From contig DAIEQT010000028.1 of assembly GCA_027347545.1 (NCBI GenBank), positions 1-17,827 on the forward strand: a stretch of DNA of 17,827 nt, written 5' to 3'. The stretch is from Ignavibacteria bacterium (GTDB lineage Bacteria > Bacteroidota > Ignavibacteria > Ignavibacteriales > Melioribacteraceae). Of the stretch, positions 7,609-14,892 are shown piece by piece (position 1 is the stretch's first letter; each line of letters opens with the position of its first letter). Below the pieces are notes generated by a model. It was not told the origin of the DNA and ran no database searches. It worked only from the letters and a program-made list of their open reading frames with translations. Both the position numbers and the translations under genes were made by a program.

Positions 7609-8475
7609 GTAAGACTCGATCGCTTTATAAACTTTATCTATTGGCATTTTTTGTCCGGTCCATAACTCATAAGACTTTGCGCCTTGCTCAACGAACATTT
7701 TTAATCCGGTTACAATAGTTGCGCCTTGAGATTCTGCAAGACGAAGCAATTTTGTTTTCACCGGATTGTAAACAACGTCGAAAACAATTTGTCCTTTCAT
7801 AAACGATTCTTTAATTGTTGTAGCAGAATCATCAACGTTAGGATGCATTCCCATAGAAGTTGTGTTAACAATCAGCTTCGAATCACGGAAAGTTTCTACA
7901 AGATCGGGTGGTGCGAGCGGCATAGATTTCATTTCGGTGAAGAGCATTTTTGCAGAGAAATACTCTTTAAGAGATTCCCCAATTTGATCTGTCCGGTTAA
8001 TTATTGTTATATGCCCAACCTTGAATGTTCTAATGAGGGCATAAATTACACCGCGTGCTGCACCACCAGCGCCTATAACCGCAACTTTAGCGCCGGCAAT
8101 TTCATCTTTGTAAGGAAGCAAAGACTCTATCACACCATGAACATCTGTGTTGTAACCGCGAAGAGTTCCTTCATCATTTACGATTGTATTTACAGCACCA
8201 ATAATGCTTGCTTCTTCTGAAACATCTTTTAACAATGGCAAAACTTTCTCTTTTAAGGGAACAGTAACATTAAAGCCTTTTATTCCGAGTGCATTCATGC
8301 CCTTTAATGCATCTTTCAATGCAGCTGGCGGTACATCAAACGGAAGATATAAATAGTTCAATCCGGAAAGTTCGAATGAAATGTTGTGCATCAACGGAGA
8401 AAATGATTGTTTAATTGGATGACCAATAACGCCGATGATCTTAGTGTTCTGATTAAATTTATTTTGTACCTGCAT
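7597..8475 (-). CDS. aroE: Shikimate dehydrogenase (NADP+)
   Basis: AroE reduces 3-dehydroshikimate to shikimate with NADPH in aromatic amino acid and chorismate synthesis. The 292-residue product has every family landmark: GHPIKQSFSP at 18-27 with substrate-binding Ser24 and Ser26, NVTVPLK with catalytic Lys75, GAVNTIV with Asn96, GYNTD with catalytic Asp111, the Rossmann loop GAGGAA at 135-140, NRT at 160-162 (NADP selectivity), NTTSMGM near 204-210 and EQGA with Gln264. ATG at 8475 is chosen. A TTG at 8481, directly after the TAA of the TPR gene, is an alternative. Neither has a strong ribosome site, so translation may be coupled to the upstream TPR frame, which carries nonsense codons. 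The 3' end overlaps the convergent hydrolase by 12 bp. Confidence 0.96.
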   Translation of the reverse strand: MQVQNKFNQNTKIIGVIGHPIKQSFSPLMHNISFELSGLNYLYLPFDVPPAALKDALKGMNALGIKGFNVTVPLKEKVLPLLKDVSEEASIIGAVNTIVNDEGTLRGYNTDVHGVIESLLPYKDEIAGAKVAVIGAGGAARGVIYALIRTFKVGHITIINRTDQIGESLKEYFSAKMLFTEMKSMPLAPPDLVETFRDSKLIVNTTSMGMHPNVDDSATTIKESFMKGQIVFDVVYNPVKTKLLRLAESQGATIVTGLKMFVEQGAKSYELWTGQKMPIDKVYKAIESYLIS

Positions 8476-8481
8476 TAACAA

Positions 8482-9906
8482 TTAGGATTTATTCTCGTCT
8501 ATAAGTTTAATAAAAAGTTTTGAAGTCTTTACTTCCGGATATTCATGAGTAAATTTATTACGGGTATTCGGATCGAGGGTGAATGCTTTTTTCAAACACT
8601 CGATTGCTTCTTGAGTATGGCTTAGTATAAAATTAATCTTAGCTTTTCCATAATAAGGATTCGCATCCTCAGATTTCAAAATAATACATTTATCGAAAGC
8701 TTCAATTGCTTCTAACCACTGTCCAACCTCTACATACGTTTCGGCAAGTTTGAACCAAGCCTCAAAATTATTTTCGTTCAGTTCTATAGTTTTTTTGTAA
8801 CTCTCTATCGACTCTTGCAATTGCCCAATTGAATATTCTAATTCAGCTTTAGCAATCCAAGCATCCTCGGGATTTGTTGTCAGCGTTATTGAAGTATTAA
8901 AATCTTTTAGCGCTAATTGGTATTTGCCAATCATATCATAGCAGAACCCTCGCGCAAGAAAAGCTTCGTAGTAGCCCGGATCAAGTTTAACAGCTTCTGT
9001 ATAGTTGCGTATAGCTTGATTGTATTTGTGTCCCTCTTCGTAAATCTGACCCATATTGTAAAGAACTGTTTCATCTGTAGGATCCAACTCGTAAGCCTTT
9101 TTATATGCTGTTAACGCATCCCCAGTTCTATTCACTTGAGAATATGCGTAACCAACATTGAACCAAGCGCTGGAAAAATCATCGCGAAGAGCAATTTAAA
9201 GCTCAAAACAATTTATTGACTGCTGATATTTTTCAGCACGTACCAGCACAATCCCCTTATTATACCAAGCTGTAAAACTGTTCGGGTCCAGTTCCAAATA
9301 CTTGTCATATGTTTGCAATGCTTCTTCTAATCTGTCCGAGTTCTCATAACAAAAACCAATTTCGTACAATGCTTCCATATATTCATGGTCAATTTCCAAT
9401 GCTTTGTTAAAATATTGAATCGCGTCATCGAACATTTCTTTCTTTTCATACAAAACGCCTAAGCTAAAAAGAATTTCTTCGTTCGAAGGTTCAATACTAA
9501 AAGCAGTTTGCAGAGATTGCAATGCTTCTTCAAACATTCCAAGATTATCTTCGGCGATTTATTTGTTAATGTAGGTTTCTACATCGTTAGGATTAAGTGA
9601 AAGTGCTTTCTCAAAACAATGATATGCATCTTCGAAAACAAAAGAATTGTTTAGCAGAATACCTTTAAAATGCCACGCCTCTGAATTATAAGGAGCTATG
9701 TTTAAGACTTCATTTACCAACAGCAAACCATCGTCAACATAATCATAATCAACGCACATCTCGATTGTTTCTTCTAAGAAATCCAAAGAGGAAATTGTTG
9801 TACCGTTTTGTATATGTTCTTTACAAATATTGATCTTTTCTTTTAGTTCCGCCTCATCATACACCGATTCTCCGTCATTATTCAGAAAATCCTCAGAAAA
9901 ACTCAT
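8482..9906 (-). pseudogene. Tetratricopeptide-repeat protein gene interrupted by two in-frame TAA codons
   Basis: A single reading frame of 475 codons runs from ATG 9906 to the TAA at 8482, broken by TAA at 9559-9561 (codon 116) and 9196-9198 (codon 237). TPR units of about 34 residues continue in register across both breaks. The first stop sits exactly at TPR position 8 (YINK, stop, IAEDNLGMFEEAL). The second sits at about position 27 (NCFEL, stop, IALRDDF). There is no indel anywhere in the frame. The start is well supported by GGAG at 9912-9915, five bases upstream. The intact protein would be a soluble, helical TPR scaffold with an acidic N-terminus and no signal peptide. The last codon abuts aroE. 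The gene is either recently inactivated, split into three pieces, read through, or misassembled. No enzymatic domain is present. Confidence 0.82.
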
Positions 9907-9995
9907 CAATACTCCATATTAATTTTGTGGGAAAATGTATAGCTAACAAAAGTGAAAATCAAGTTGGATTTGAAAAGAGAAATATCTATGACACT

Positions 9996-11204
9996 TTAAT
10001 TGGACAACGTCATCATCTCTTTATTAGAAACTCTCTTAACTCCATGCGTGATTTTTAAGATGTGGAATTTTAGCTCTTTGCCGAAACGATCTTTATAAAG
10101 CCGCCCGATTTTCTTAACGAAATTATCTGTTAAATTTTCTTCGACAATATTAAATACACTTTTTATAGGTGAGCAACTTATCATTTTTGAACCGACTACT
10201 CCGGGCAACTTCACGGCCTCAGCTACTATAAAATCTGAATTGTCGTTGCTGATTTCATAATCTTTGGAAAGACCCCAATGCGATTCTGTAATAAGCACGC
10301 CAAAATCCTCCATCATTCCCTTTCTTAGAAATTTAACTGCGCTCTCGGCTCTCTTTCTTTCATTTACATTATAAAGCACTCTATTAAAAATTCTGTGCGG
10401 CAGCATATGATAGTGTCTTAGAAGAAAGTCTGATTCCACATCGCGTAAATTTTTTATTCCCCAGATATACAAACGTAATCCTTTTACGCCAACCTCACAC
10501 TCTTCAACTCGTTCGTTGCATCTCTCTTGCGGATTAATAATTGCCTCTTTTGTATCACAAACAACAATATTTAACTCTCTATCAAAAAAATTAATATGCT
10601 GACTGGCTTTAGTACGTAGATCATAATTATAAATTTTTCCTTCTTTGCCACTCTGAGCTGTATGATGATGTGCTTGATTAGAAATTTTACCAATGACAGG
10701 AGCTTCATTTTTCTTAATGAGATCAAGCAAAAGCTCATCCTCAACATTGAGTGCATAATTTTTTTTGATGTTATTCACAAAAGCAACCTGCATTCCTGCT
10801 AACGAACCTAATCCTAAACATTCCGGAACATTTGACGAAATGACACAATCGAAACCGAGTTTTATTAGTTCTTGTTCATTTAGCAATTTGGTTAAATGTC
10901 TTAACAAATTAAACTCATTGCAATCTATTTGTTCCAGCGAATCGAAAGTTGTACTTAAAAATTTATCAGAATCAGCAGAAGCAAAGTTTACAACTCTATC
11001 TTTCCTTTTTCGAATAAGAACAGTCCATACTCTATTAACACATACCGAAAGCAGCACGCCTTCGTTATAATGAGTGTGATCTCCAAGTAAAATTAAACTC
11101 GCGGGAGAAACTGTAATTGAAACGTGATCGGAAGAGCCGTATGTGCTTTCAAATTTTCTTAGAGCTTTGTAAACCAGCTCGCTATCACCATTTAATCCGT
11201 TCAT
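9996..11204 (-). CDS. Galactokinase-fold (GHMP family) protein lacking catalytic motifs; probable pseudoenzyme
   Basis: The 402-residue product aligns in layout with galactokinase, but every signature is altered. The N-terminal PGRVNLIGEHTDYN block is here PASLILLGDHTHYN (34-47): the catalytic Arg position is Ser36, Glu is Asp42 and the sugar-binding Asp is His45. The phosphate loop PLGAGLSSSA is PECLGLGSLA (127-136). The GIMDQ region (about 172-186) has no Asp, so the catalytic base is missing. The third motif, GARMTGGGFGG in galactokinases, is GSKMISCSPIK (338-348) with its glycines gone. Length and fold-defining positions are retained, so this looks like a kept, non-catalytic paralog, comparable in principle to the yeast sensor Gal3p. 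The start has AGAGG seven bases upstream. It lies 86 bp upstream of the TPR gene, same strand. No galactose genes are adjacent, and the ligand is unknown. Confidence 0.85.
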   Translation of the reverse strand: MNGLNGDSELVYKALRKFESTYGSSDHVSITVSPASLILLGDHTHYNEGVLLSVCVNRVWTVLIRKRKDRVVNFASADSDKFLSTTFDSLEQIDCNEFNLLRHLTKLLNEQELIKLGFDCVISSNVPECLGLGSLAGMQVAFVNNIKKNYALNVEDELLLDLIKKNEAPVIGKISNQAHHHTAQSGKEGKIYNYDLRTKASQHINFFDRELNIVVCDTKEAIINPQERCNERVEECEVGVKGLRLYIWGIKNLRDVESDFLLRHYHMLPHRIFNRVLYNVNERKRAESAVKFLRKGMMEDFGVLITESHWGLSKDYEISNDNSDFIVAEAVKLPGVVGSKMISCSPIKSVFNIVEENLTDNFVKKIGRLYKDRFGKELKFHILKITHGVKRVSNKEMMTLSN

Positions 11205-11295
11205 AGCAAATCCTCTTCATCGAAAGAGTAAGGAATGTTTTTGTCTTATTAAAATTACGAAAATTGCCGCTAATCGAACATATACTTTTGAAAAA

Positions 11296-11667
11296 TTAGT
11301 TTTTTAAGAAGTTATTAGCTCTTGTTTCTTGGATAAGGAATTTTCTGATTGGCTCTATCAAGTTGCGGGACTGTTTTTCGTTGAAAAGAAGAAATTCTTC
11401 TTTATGTAAAACTCTACTCAATGCTCTTACAGTCGATGTAATTATAGAAACCAAATTCGTTTGCGAAGTAATTATTTCAACGGGAAGTAAAAAGATAGTA
11501 TCGAAAACGGAGGACTCTACAAGCTGCATTGCTTCACTAAACGATAAATCTTCTAAGTGCGATCTATATTTTATCATACCGGATTTTTGCCGTAATCTCA
11601 GTTCAAACTTCATTCTTTCCATTAGAAGCCGAAGTGCACTATCCGTTGTAATTTTTATTTCGATCAT
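11296..11667 (-). CDS. Hypothetical protein, 123 residues
   Basis: I do not recognise this protein. It is soluble, mostly helical by composition, and basic at the C-terminus, with no signal peptide or membrane segment. It starts MIEIKITTDSAL and contains a central hydrophobic patch (FDTIFLLPVEIITS). The minus-strand frame is preferred to the overlapping plus-strand frame at 11363-11686 because its composition is protein-like, whereas the other is rich in Ser and Cys and lacks a ribosome site. No clear ribosome site precedes the ATG at 11667 either. It lies 91 bp upstream of the galactokinase-like gene on the same strand and after sucC, so co-transcription with the former is possible. Confidence 0.6.
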   Translation of the reverse strand: MIEIKITTDSALRLLMERMKFELRLRQKSGMIKYRSHLEDLSFSEAMQLVESSVFDTIFLLPVEIITSQTNLVSIITSTVRALSRVLHKEEFLLFNEKQSRNLIEPIRKFLIQETRANNFLKN

Positions 11668-11724
11668 TTTGGTTTTGTATTTTTAAAATCTAACACTGAA
11701 TTTGGTAATAAAGTTTCAAGAGAT

Positions 11725-11745
11725 GCCCCGGCTCTAAACCGGGGC
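11725..11745 (-). terminator. GC-rich hairpin at the 3' end of sucC
   Basis: GCCCCGG at 11725-11731 pairs perfectly with CCGGGGC at 11739-11745 around a 7-nt loop, beginning seven bases after the sucC stop. The stem is strongly GC-rich in an AT-rich setting. A T-run (TTTTT) lies on the plus-strand side, not after the hairpin in the sucC direction. It may therefore act as a 3' stabilising structure or an inefficient terminator rather than a textbook one. Confidence 0.55.
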
Positions 11746-11751
11746 TAATTT

Positions 11752-12969
11752 TTATGCAGTAGCTAAAACTGATGTGACCTTTTTTGCAGCATCTTGAAGT
11801 GACGTAGCGACTGAGAAATTTAAGCCAGAGCTTTCCAACATTTCTTTTGCTTCTATTGAGTTTGTTCCTTCAAGCCGAACAACAATGGGAACGGTAACAG
11901 ATACTTCATTTACCGCGTCAATAACACCTTGAGCAACACGGTCACAGCGAACAATTCCGCCAAAAATATTTATGAGCAATGCCTTAACATTTGGATCAGA
12001 AAGAATAATCTTGAAACCGTTAGCAACAGTTTCTTTATTAGCTCCGCCGCCAACATCTAAAAAGTTTGCTGGTTCACCGCCGGCAAGTTTAATAATATCC
12101 ATTGTAGCCATTGCAAGTCCAGCGCCATTAACCATACAGCCAACGTTTCCATCTAGCTTTATGTAATTAAGATTGAATTTGGAAGCTTCAATTTCGAGCG
12201 GAGCTTCTTCGTTCAAATCTCTGTAAGCTACAATTTCCGGATGACGGTAAAGCGCGTTATCATCAAAATTCATTTTAGCATCGAGAGCAAGAATTTTATC
12301 ATCATTGGAAATAACGAGAGGATTGATTTCGAGCATCGAAGCATCAGTTTCCTCGTAAGCTTTGTAGAGTTTCATAATGAAGTTGGTAAAACTCTTGAAT
12401 GCAGCGCCTTCTAAGCCTAATCCAAACGCAATTTTTCTTGCTTGAAACGATTGAATTCCGGTAGAAGGTTCAATCCATTCCTTAATAATTTTTTCCGGGG
12501 TTTCTTCAGCAACTTTTTCAATTTCAACGCCACCTTCAGTTGAAGCCATTATTACATTTTTAGAAACCGCGCGGTCCAATAAAATTCCGAGATAGAGTTC
12601 TTTTTTGTAATCAAGTCCCTCGGTGATAAAAAGGGTTTGAACAATTTTTCCTTCAGCTCCGGTTTGATGTGTAACTAACAAGTTTCCAAGCATCTTGGTA
12701 GCATAATCGCGAGCTTTTTCTGTATCGGTTGTAAATTTTACGCCGCCTTCAAGAATTAATTCTTCTCTGTTGGAAGGATTGTAGAGCTTTCCTTTCCCTC
12801 TTCCGCCGGCATGAATTTGAGATTTAACAACATATTGATTGATTCCGCGCGCTTGCAGTTCGCCAATAGCAGAATCGAATTGAGAAAGATCTTTGATTGC
12901 GATTCCATCTTGAACCGGAACGCCATACTTTTTTAAAACTTCTTTTGCTTGATATTCATGGATTTTCAT
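11752..12969 (-). CDS. sucC: Succinyl-CoA synthetase (ADP/GDP-forming) beta subunit
   Basis: This subunit carries the ATP-grasp domain of the TCA-cycle enzyme that interconverts succinyl-CoA and succinate with nucleotide phosphorylation. The 405-residue product starts MKIHEYQAKEVLKKYG, the conserved family N-terminus, which fixes ATG 12969 as the start. The longer open frame to TTG 13053 adds unrelated residues. The ATP-grasp loop KSQIHAGGRGKG covers 49-60, LEINPLVIS and DAKMNFDDNALYRHPEI follow, and the C-terminal CoA-ligase domain has NFLDVGGGA and NIFGGIVRCD. Residue 20 is Gln, as I recall for GTP-preferring enzymes, where the E. coli ATP enzyme has Pro. This is suggestive only. No alpha subunit gene (sucD) is adjacent. 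GCGGA lies six bases before the ATG, and a stronger unused GAGGAG lies at 13070-13075. Confidence 0.96.
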   Translation of the reverse strand: MKIHEYQAKEVLKKYGVPVQDGIAIKDLSQFDSAIGELQARGINQYVVKSQIHAGGRGKGKLYNPSNREELILEGGVKFTTDTEKARDYATKMLGNLLVTHQTGAEGKIVQTLFITEGLDYKKELYLGILLDRAVSKNVIMASTEGGVEIEKVAEETPEKIIKEWIEPSTGIQSFQARKIAFGLGLEGAAFKSFTNFIMKLYKAYEETDASMLEINPLVISNDDKILALDAKMNFDDNALYRHPEIVAYRDLNEEAPLEIEASKFNLNYIKLDGNVGCMVNGAGLAMATMDIIKLAGGEPANFLDVGGGANKETVANGFKIILSDPNVKALLINIFGGIVRCDRVAQGVIDAVNEVSVTVPIVVRLEGTNSIEAKEMLESSGLNFSVATSLQDAAKKVTSVLATA

Positions 12970-12988
12970 GATTGATCCGCTTGTAATA

Positions 12989-13028
12989 GGTGAAAAATGA
13001 TTAATTACCGTTTGAACGGGTGAAAAAT
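12989..13028. promoter_or_regulatory. Direct repeats and a palindrome upstream of sucC
   Basis: GGTGAAAAAT occurs at 12989-12998 and again at 13019-13028, exactly 30 bp apart (about three helical turns). Between them is the palindrome CCGTT-TG-AACGG at 13008-13019. The block begins 20 bp upstream of the sucC start codon, within the 190-bp divergent space shared with the small membrane protein gene. The arrangement fits a cooperative regulator-binding site. No regulator is identifiable here. Confidence 0.4.
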
Positions 13029-13159
13029 TACGGGATTCGCTTCTGAGAATCAATTTGGCAAAAATTTATCTCCTCGGTCAAAAATTTGAAGATTATTGAA
13101 CCTTTGTGAATAAATTAGCTGTTATAACATTAATTAAATCTTGCTGCAAAGGAATAGCT

Positions 13160-13435
13160 ATGAATAAAAATCAAAAACTAGTTTTGGCTTCGGTGTTAGC
13201 AATAATTGTTACATCAGTTATTGTTTGGATTGCTTACGGAGCAGAAATTTTTACCAAGACACAAGTTTTGGTTGAGCAAAAAGATGAGCTCTTTGGCTTG
13301 ACAGAAAAGAAATGGGCGGATAAATTTATCTGGGGCTTGGATCTAAGCGGAGCCATCAGCGGAATAAGTTTTGTAATTGGAGCAATTTTATTTTTCATTT
13401 TCAGAACAAAAAAAATCGGAAAGGAATTGAAATGA
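13160..13435 (+). CDS. Small two-helix inner-membrane protein
   Basis: The product is 91 residues with two predicted membrane helices, about residues 6-26 and 60-82. They are separated by a roughly 34-residue polar loop containing KDELFGLTEKKWADKF. The C-terminus is basic, suggesting that both ends are cytosolic and the loop periplasmic. ATG 13160 is chosen because AAAGGA lies six bases upstream. An open frame begins earlier at 13106 but has no such site. The stop overlaps the start of the YceI gene in an ATGA junction, so the two are translationally coupled and probably work together at the envelope. I do not recognise the family. Confidence 0.75.
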   Translation: MNKNQKLVLASVLAIIVTSVIVWIAYGAEIFTKTQVLVEQKDELFGLTEKKWADKFIWGLDLSGAISGISFVIGAILFFIFRTKKIGKELK

Positions 13436-14067
13436 ATAGATTTAGAATTCTCACAATTGTTGTGTTAGTATCATCATTCTTACTTCAAGCGCAAGGCTTC
13501 AAAGTGAAAGCAAAGGGAAATCAAACATTTAACTTTGAGGATAAGTCGGACAAGAATCAAATAACTTTCTTTAGCACAACTCCGCTGGAAGATATTAATG
13601 GAACGGTAAATGGAATTTCCGGCAATGTTTCCTTTGATGTCGCAAACTTTGCAAAAACAGTTAAGGGAAAAATTGTTGTTAAGGTCGCTTCGATGAATAC
13701 AGGAATTGAATTGAGGAACTCTCACTTAAAAGGTGCAAACTGGTTCAACGAAAAGAAATTCCCGGAAATTATTTTTGAATTAAAGTCAGTTGAAGCCGCA
13801 AAGCAAACTGCCGATAACAAAATTGAATTTAAAGCTAAGGGAAATTTCACGCTTCACGGAGTAACAAAGGAAATCAGTTCGGATGTTGAAGCGATTTATT
13901 TAGATGAGAATGAACAAACTCAAAAACGCGCACCGGGAGATTTGCTTGGGCTTAGAACAAAGTTCAAAGTCAGTCTTTCCGACTATGATGTGGATAATGC
14001 AGTAGTCGGTAAGAAAGTTGCCGATGCAATTGAGGTAACTGTAAATATAGTTGGCTCAAACAAGTAG
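13432..14067 (+). CDS. YceI family periplasmic protein
   Basis: The 211-residue product has an N-terminal Sec signal (RFRILTIVVLVSSFLLQAQG, cleavage about residue 21) and a YceI lipocalin-like beta-barrel. Diagnostic segments are the early beta strands around FEDKSDKNQITFFSTTPLED, IELRNSHLKGANWFNEKKFPEI in the middle with the typical N-x-H-L pattern followed by FP, and FTLHGVTKEIS later. Family members bind isoprenoid or amide-type lipids in the periplasm, and the ligand here is unknown. Translation is coupled to the two-helix membrane protein by an ATGA overlap. A MITE-like element starts 9 bp after the stop and could also act as its terminator. The family is secure; its physiological role is not. 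Confidence 0.93.
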   Translation: MNRFRILTIVVLVSSFLLQAQGFKVKAKGNQTFNFEDKSDKNQITFFSTTPLEDINGTVNGISGNVSFDVANFAKTVKGKIVVKVASMNTGIELRNSHLKGANWFNEKKFPEIIFELKSVEAAKQTADNKIEFKAKGNFTLHGVTKEISSDVEAIYLDENEQTQKRAPGDLLGLRTKFKVSLSDYDVDNAVVGKKVADAIEVTVNIVGSNK

Positions 14068-14076
14068 TTTTAGTAT

Positions 14077-14187
14077 GAGACTGTCTCAAAAGTAATGTTT
14101 TATCATAAAATAGCCCGCGGATGACACAGATTCAACTGATGATTTTCGCAGATTATTTATTTGAAGAATTACTTTTGAGACAGCCTC
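14077..14187. mobile_element. MITE-like element with 19-bp terminal inverted repeats
   Basis: GAGACTGTCTCAAAAGTAA at 14077-14095 faces TTACTTTTGAGACAGCCTC at 14169-14187; the arms match at 18 of 19 positions. The 111-bp element has no coding capacity. The ends resemble insertion-sequence termini I have seen beginning GAG(A/G)CTGTCTCAAAA, possibly of the IS1182 type, from memory. The interior carries GGATGACACAGATT and a CAGATT repeated 22 bp on, a style seen in dispersed non-coding repeats. No clear target duplication is visible in the flanking bases. It fills the space between two convergent genes, where its long hairpin could terminate both transcripts. Confidence 0.7.
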
Positions 14188-14192
14188 TTAAC

Positions 14193-14879
14193 TTATTTTT
14201 TCTTCTCTTCAAAAATCTTATCGGATATTCCTTTATTAATCTTATAGTTTGCATAGGTCATTATTACAGAGCCTTTAATTTTCGCTGACCTTCCCCGTCC
14301 ATTGTTGTCTTTCTTTTCAGCCATAGCGGTAGCTTCCGGCAAGTTGGCTTCTCCCAAGTTAAATGAAATTTTTAAAACTGTTGGCAACGGCGTTGAGGTT
14401 GGTGTATATGTGAATTCCGTTTTAACCGTCCCGCTTCTCTTTGTTGTTGTTTCAACTTTTCTAATTATTGATTGAGAAGCATCAATCCAGAGAGTTGAAA
14501 TAATAAAATTGGAAGTGTCCGTATTAGGAACAAGCTTTACAACATCAAGAGATTTGCCTTCTACCTTATCCGAACGAACAAAAACAGCAGTGTAATCACC
14601 TTTGAGTAATTGCATCGGAGAAAAATTTGTACCCTGCTTCGGCAGCATTGCAAAACCTTCCGTATCAATTTTAAATTTGTCCGGTTGTTTAAAATAAACT
14701 TTGGCTTTGCTTGGCGGAACTTTTATAAACTCCATATCAAGTTTTACTTCTACATCTGCTTGATAATCTTTTACCTTTTCAAATCTGGTTTTTACAGCAT
14801 CCAATAGTTTATTCGGGTCCTTGGTTTGCGCGTTTATAGAAATGGCAATCATAAGCATGGCAACAAAAAACTTTTTCAT
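14193..14879 (-). CDS. LolA-like outer-membrane lipoprotein-sorting/carrier family protein
   Basis: The 228-residue product has a Sec signal (KKFFVAMLMIAISINAQ, cleavage about residue 18) and the LolA/LolB-like half-barrel layout. DAVKTRFEKVKDYQADVEVKL is the typical first helix and strand, and YFKQPDKFKIDTEG is the usual 'P-x-K-x-R/K' strand. LWIDASQSIIRKVE and VLKISFNL come later. Such proteins hold lipid or lipoprotein acyl chains in the periplasm. It starts 13 bp after the ABC permease and is the last gene of that operon. It could deliver or receive a lipophilic substrate for the transporter, which is an inference from context. A MITE-like element lies five bases beyond its stop. Confidence 0.82.
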   Translation of the reverse strand: MKKFFVAMLMIAISINAQTKDPNKLLDAVKTRFEKVKDYQADVEVKLDMEFIKVPPSKAKVYFKQPDKFKIDTEGFAMLPKQGTNFSPMQLLKGDYTAVFVRSDKVEGKSLDVVKLVPNTDTSNFIISTLWIDASQSIIRKVETTTKRSGTVKTEFTYTPTSTPLPTVLKISFNLGEANLPEATAMAEKKDNNGRGRSAKIKGSVIMTYANYKINKGISDKIFEEKKK

Positions 14880-14892
14880 TAGTTCACCTTAA

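Noticed and set aside
7726..8220. 164-codon open frame on the plus strand inside aroE
   Set aside because: It is fully antisense to a gene with every AroE motif. Its translation is rich in Cys, Asn and Phe with no recognisable domain and no ribosome site.
8482..9906. A CRISPR or tandem DNA repeat in the TPR region
   Set aside because: The periodicity is at protein level (34-residue TPR units) with divergent DNA; there are no near-identical direct repeats with spacers.
8482..9909. Recoding of TAA as a sense codon to explain the TPR gene
   Set aside because: TAA is the terminal stop of pckA, the aminotransferase, sucC and the histidine kinase in this same window, so genome-wide reassignment is excluded. 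Only site-specific readthrough remains possible.
11363..11686. 107-codon plus-strand frame overlapping the 123-residue hypothetical gene
   Set aside because: It is Ser- and Cys-rich with no ribosome site. The minus-strand frame has a more protein-like composition. The T-run beside the downstream hairpin on this strand was considered but is not enough support.
12970..13053. N-terminal extension of sucC to a TTG start at 13053
   Set aside because: The family N-terminus MKIHEYQAK begins exactly at ATG 12969, and the extra 28 residues look like untranslated upstream sequence containing repeats.
13054..13075. A three-codon leader ORF (TTG to TGA) behind GAGGAG upstream of sucC
   Set aside because: It is far too short to support as a leader peptide, and no attenuator-type alternative hairpins are evident. 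The ribosome-like site is only noted.
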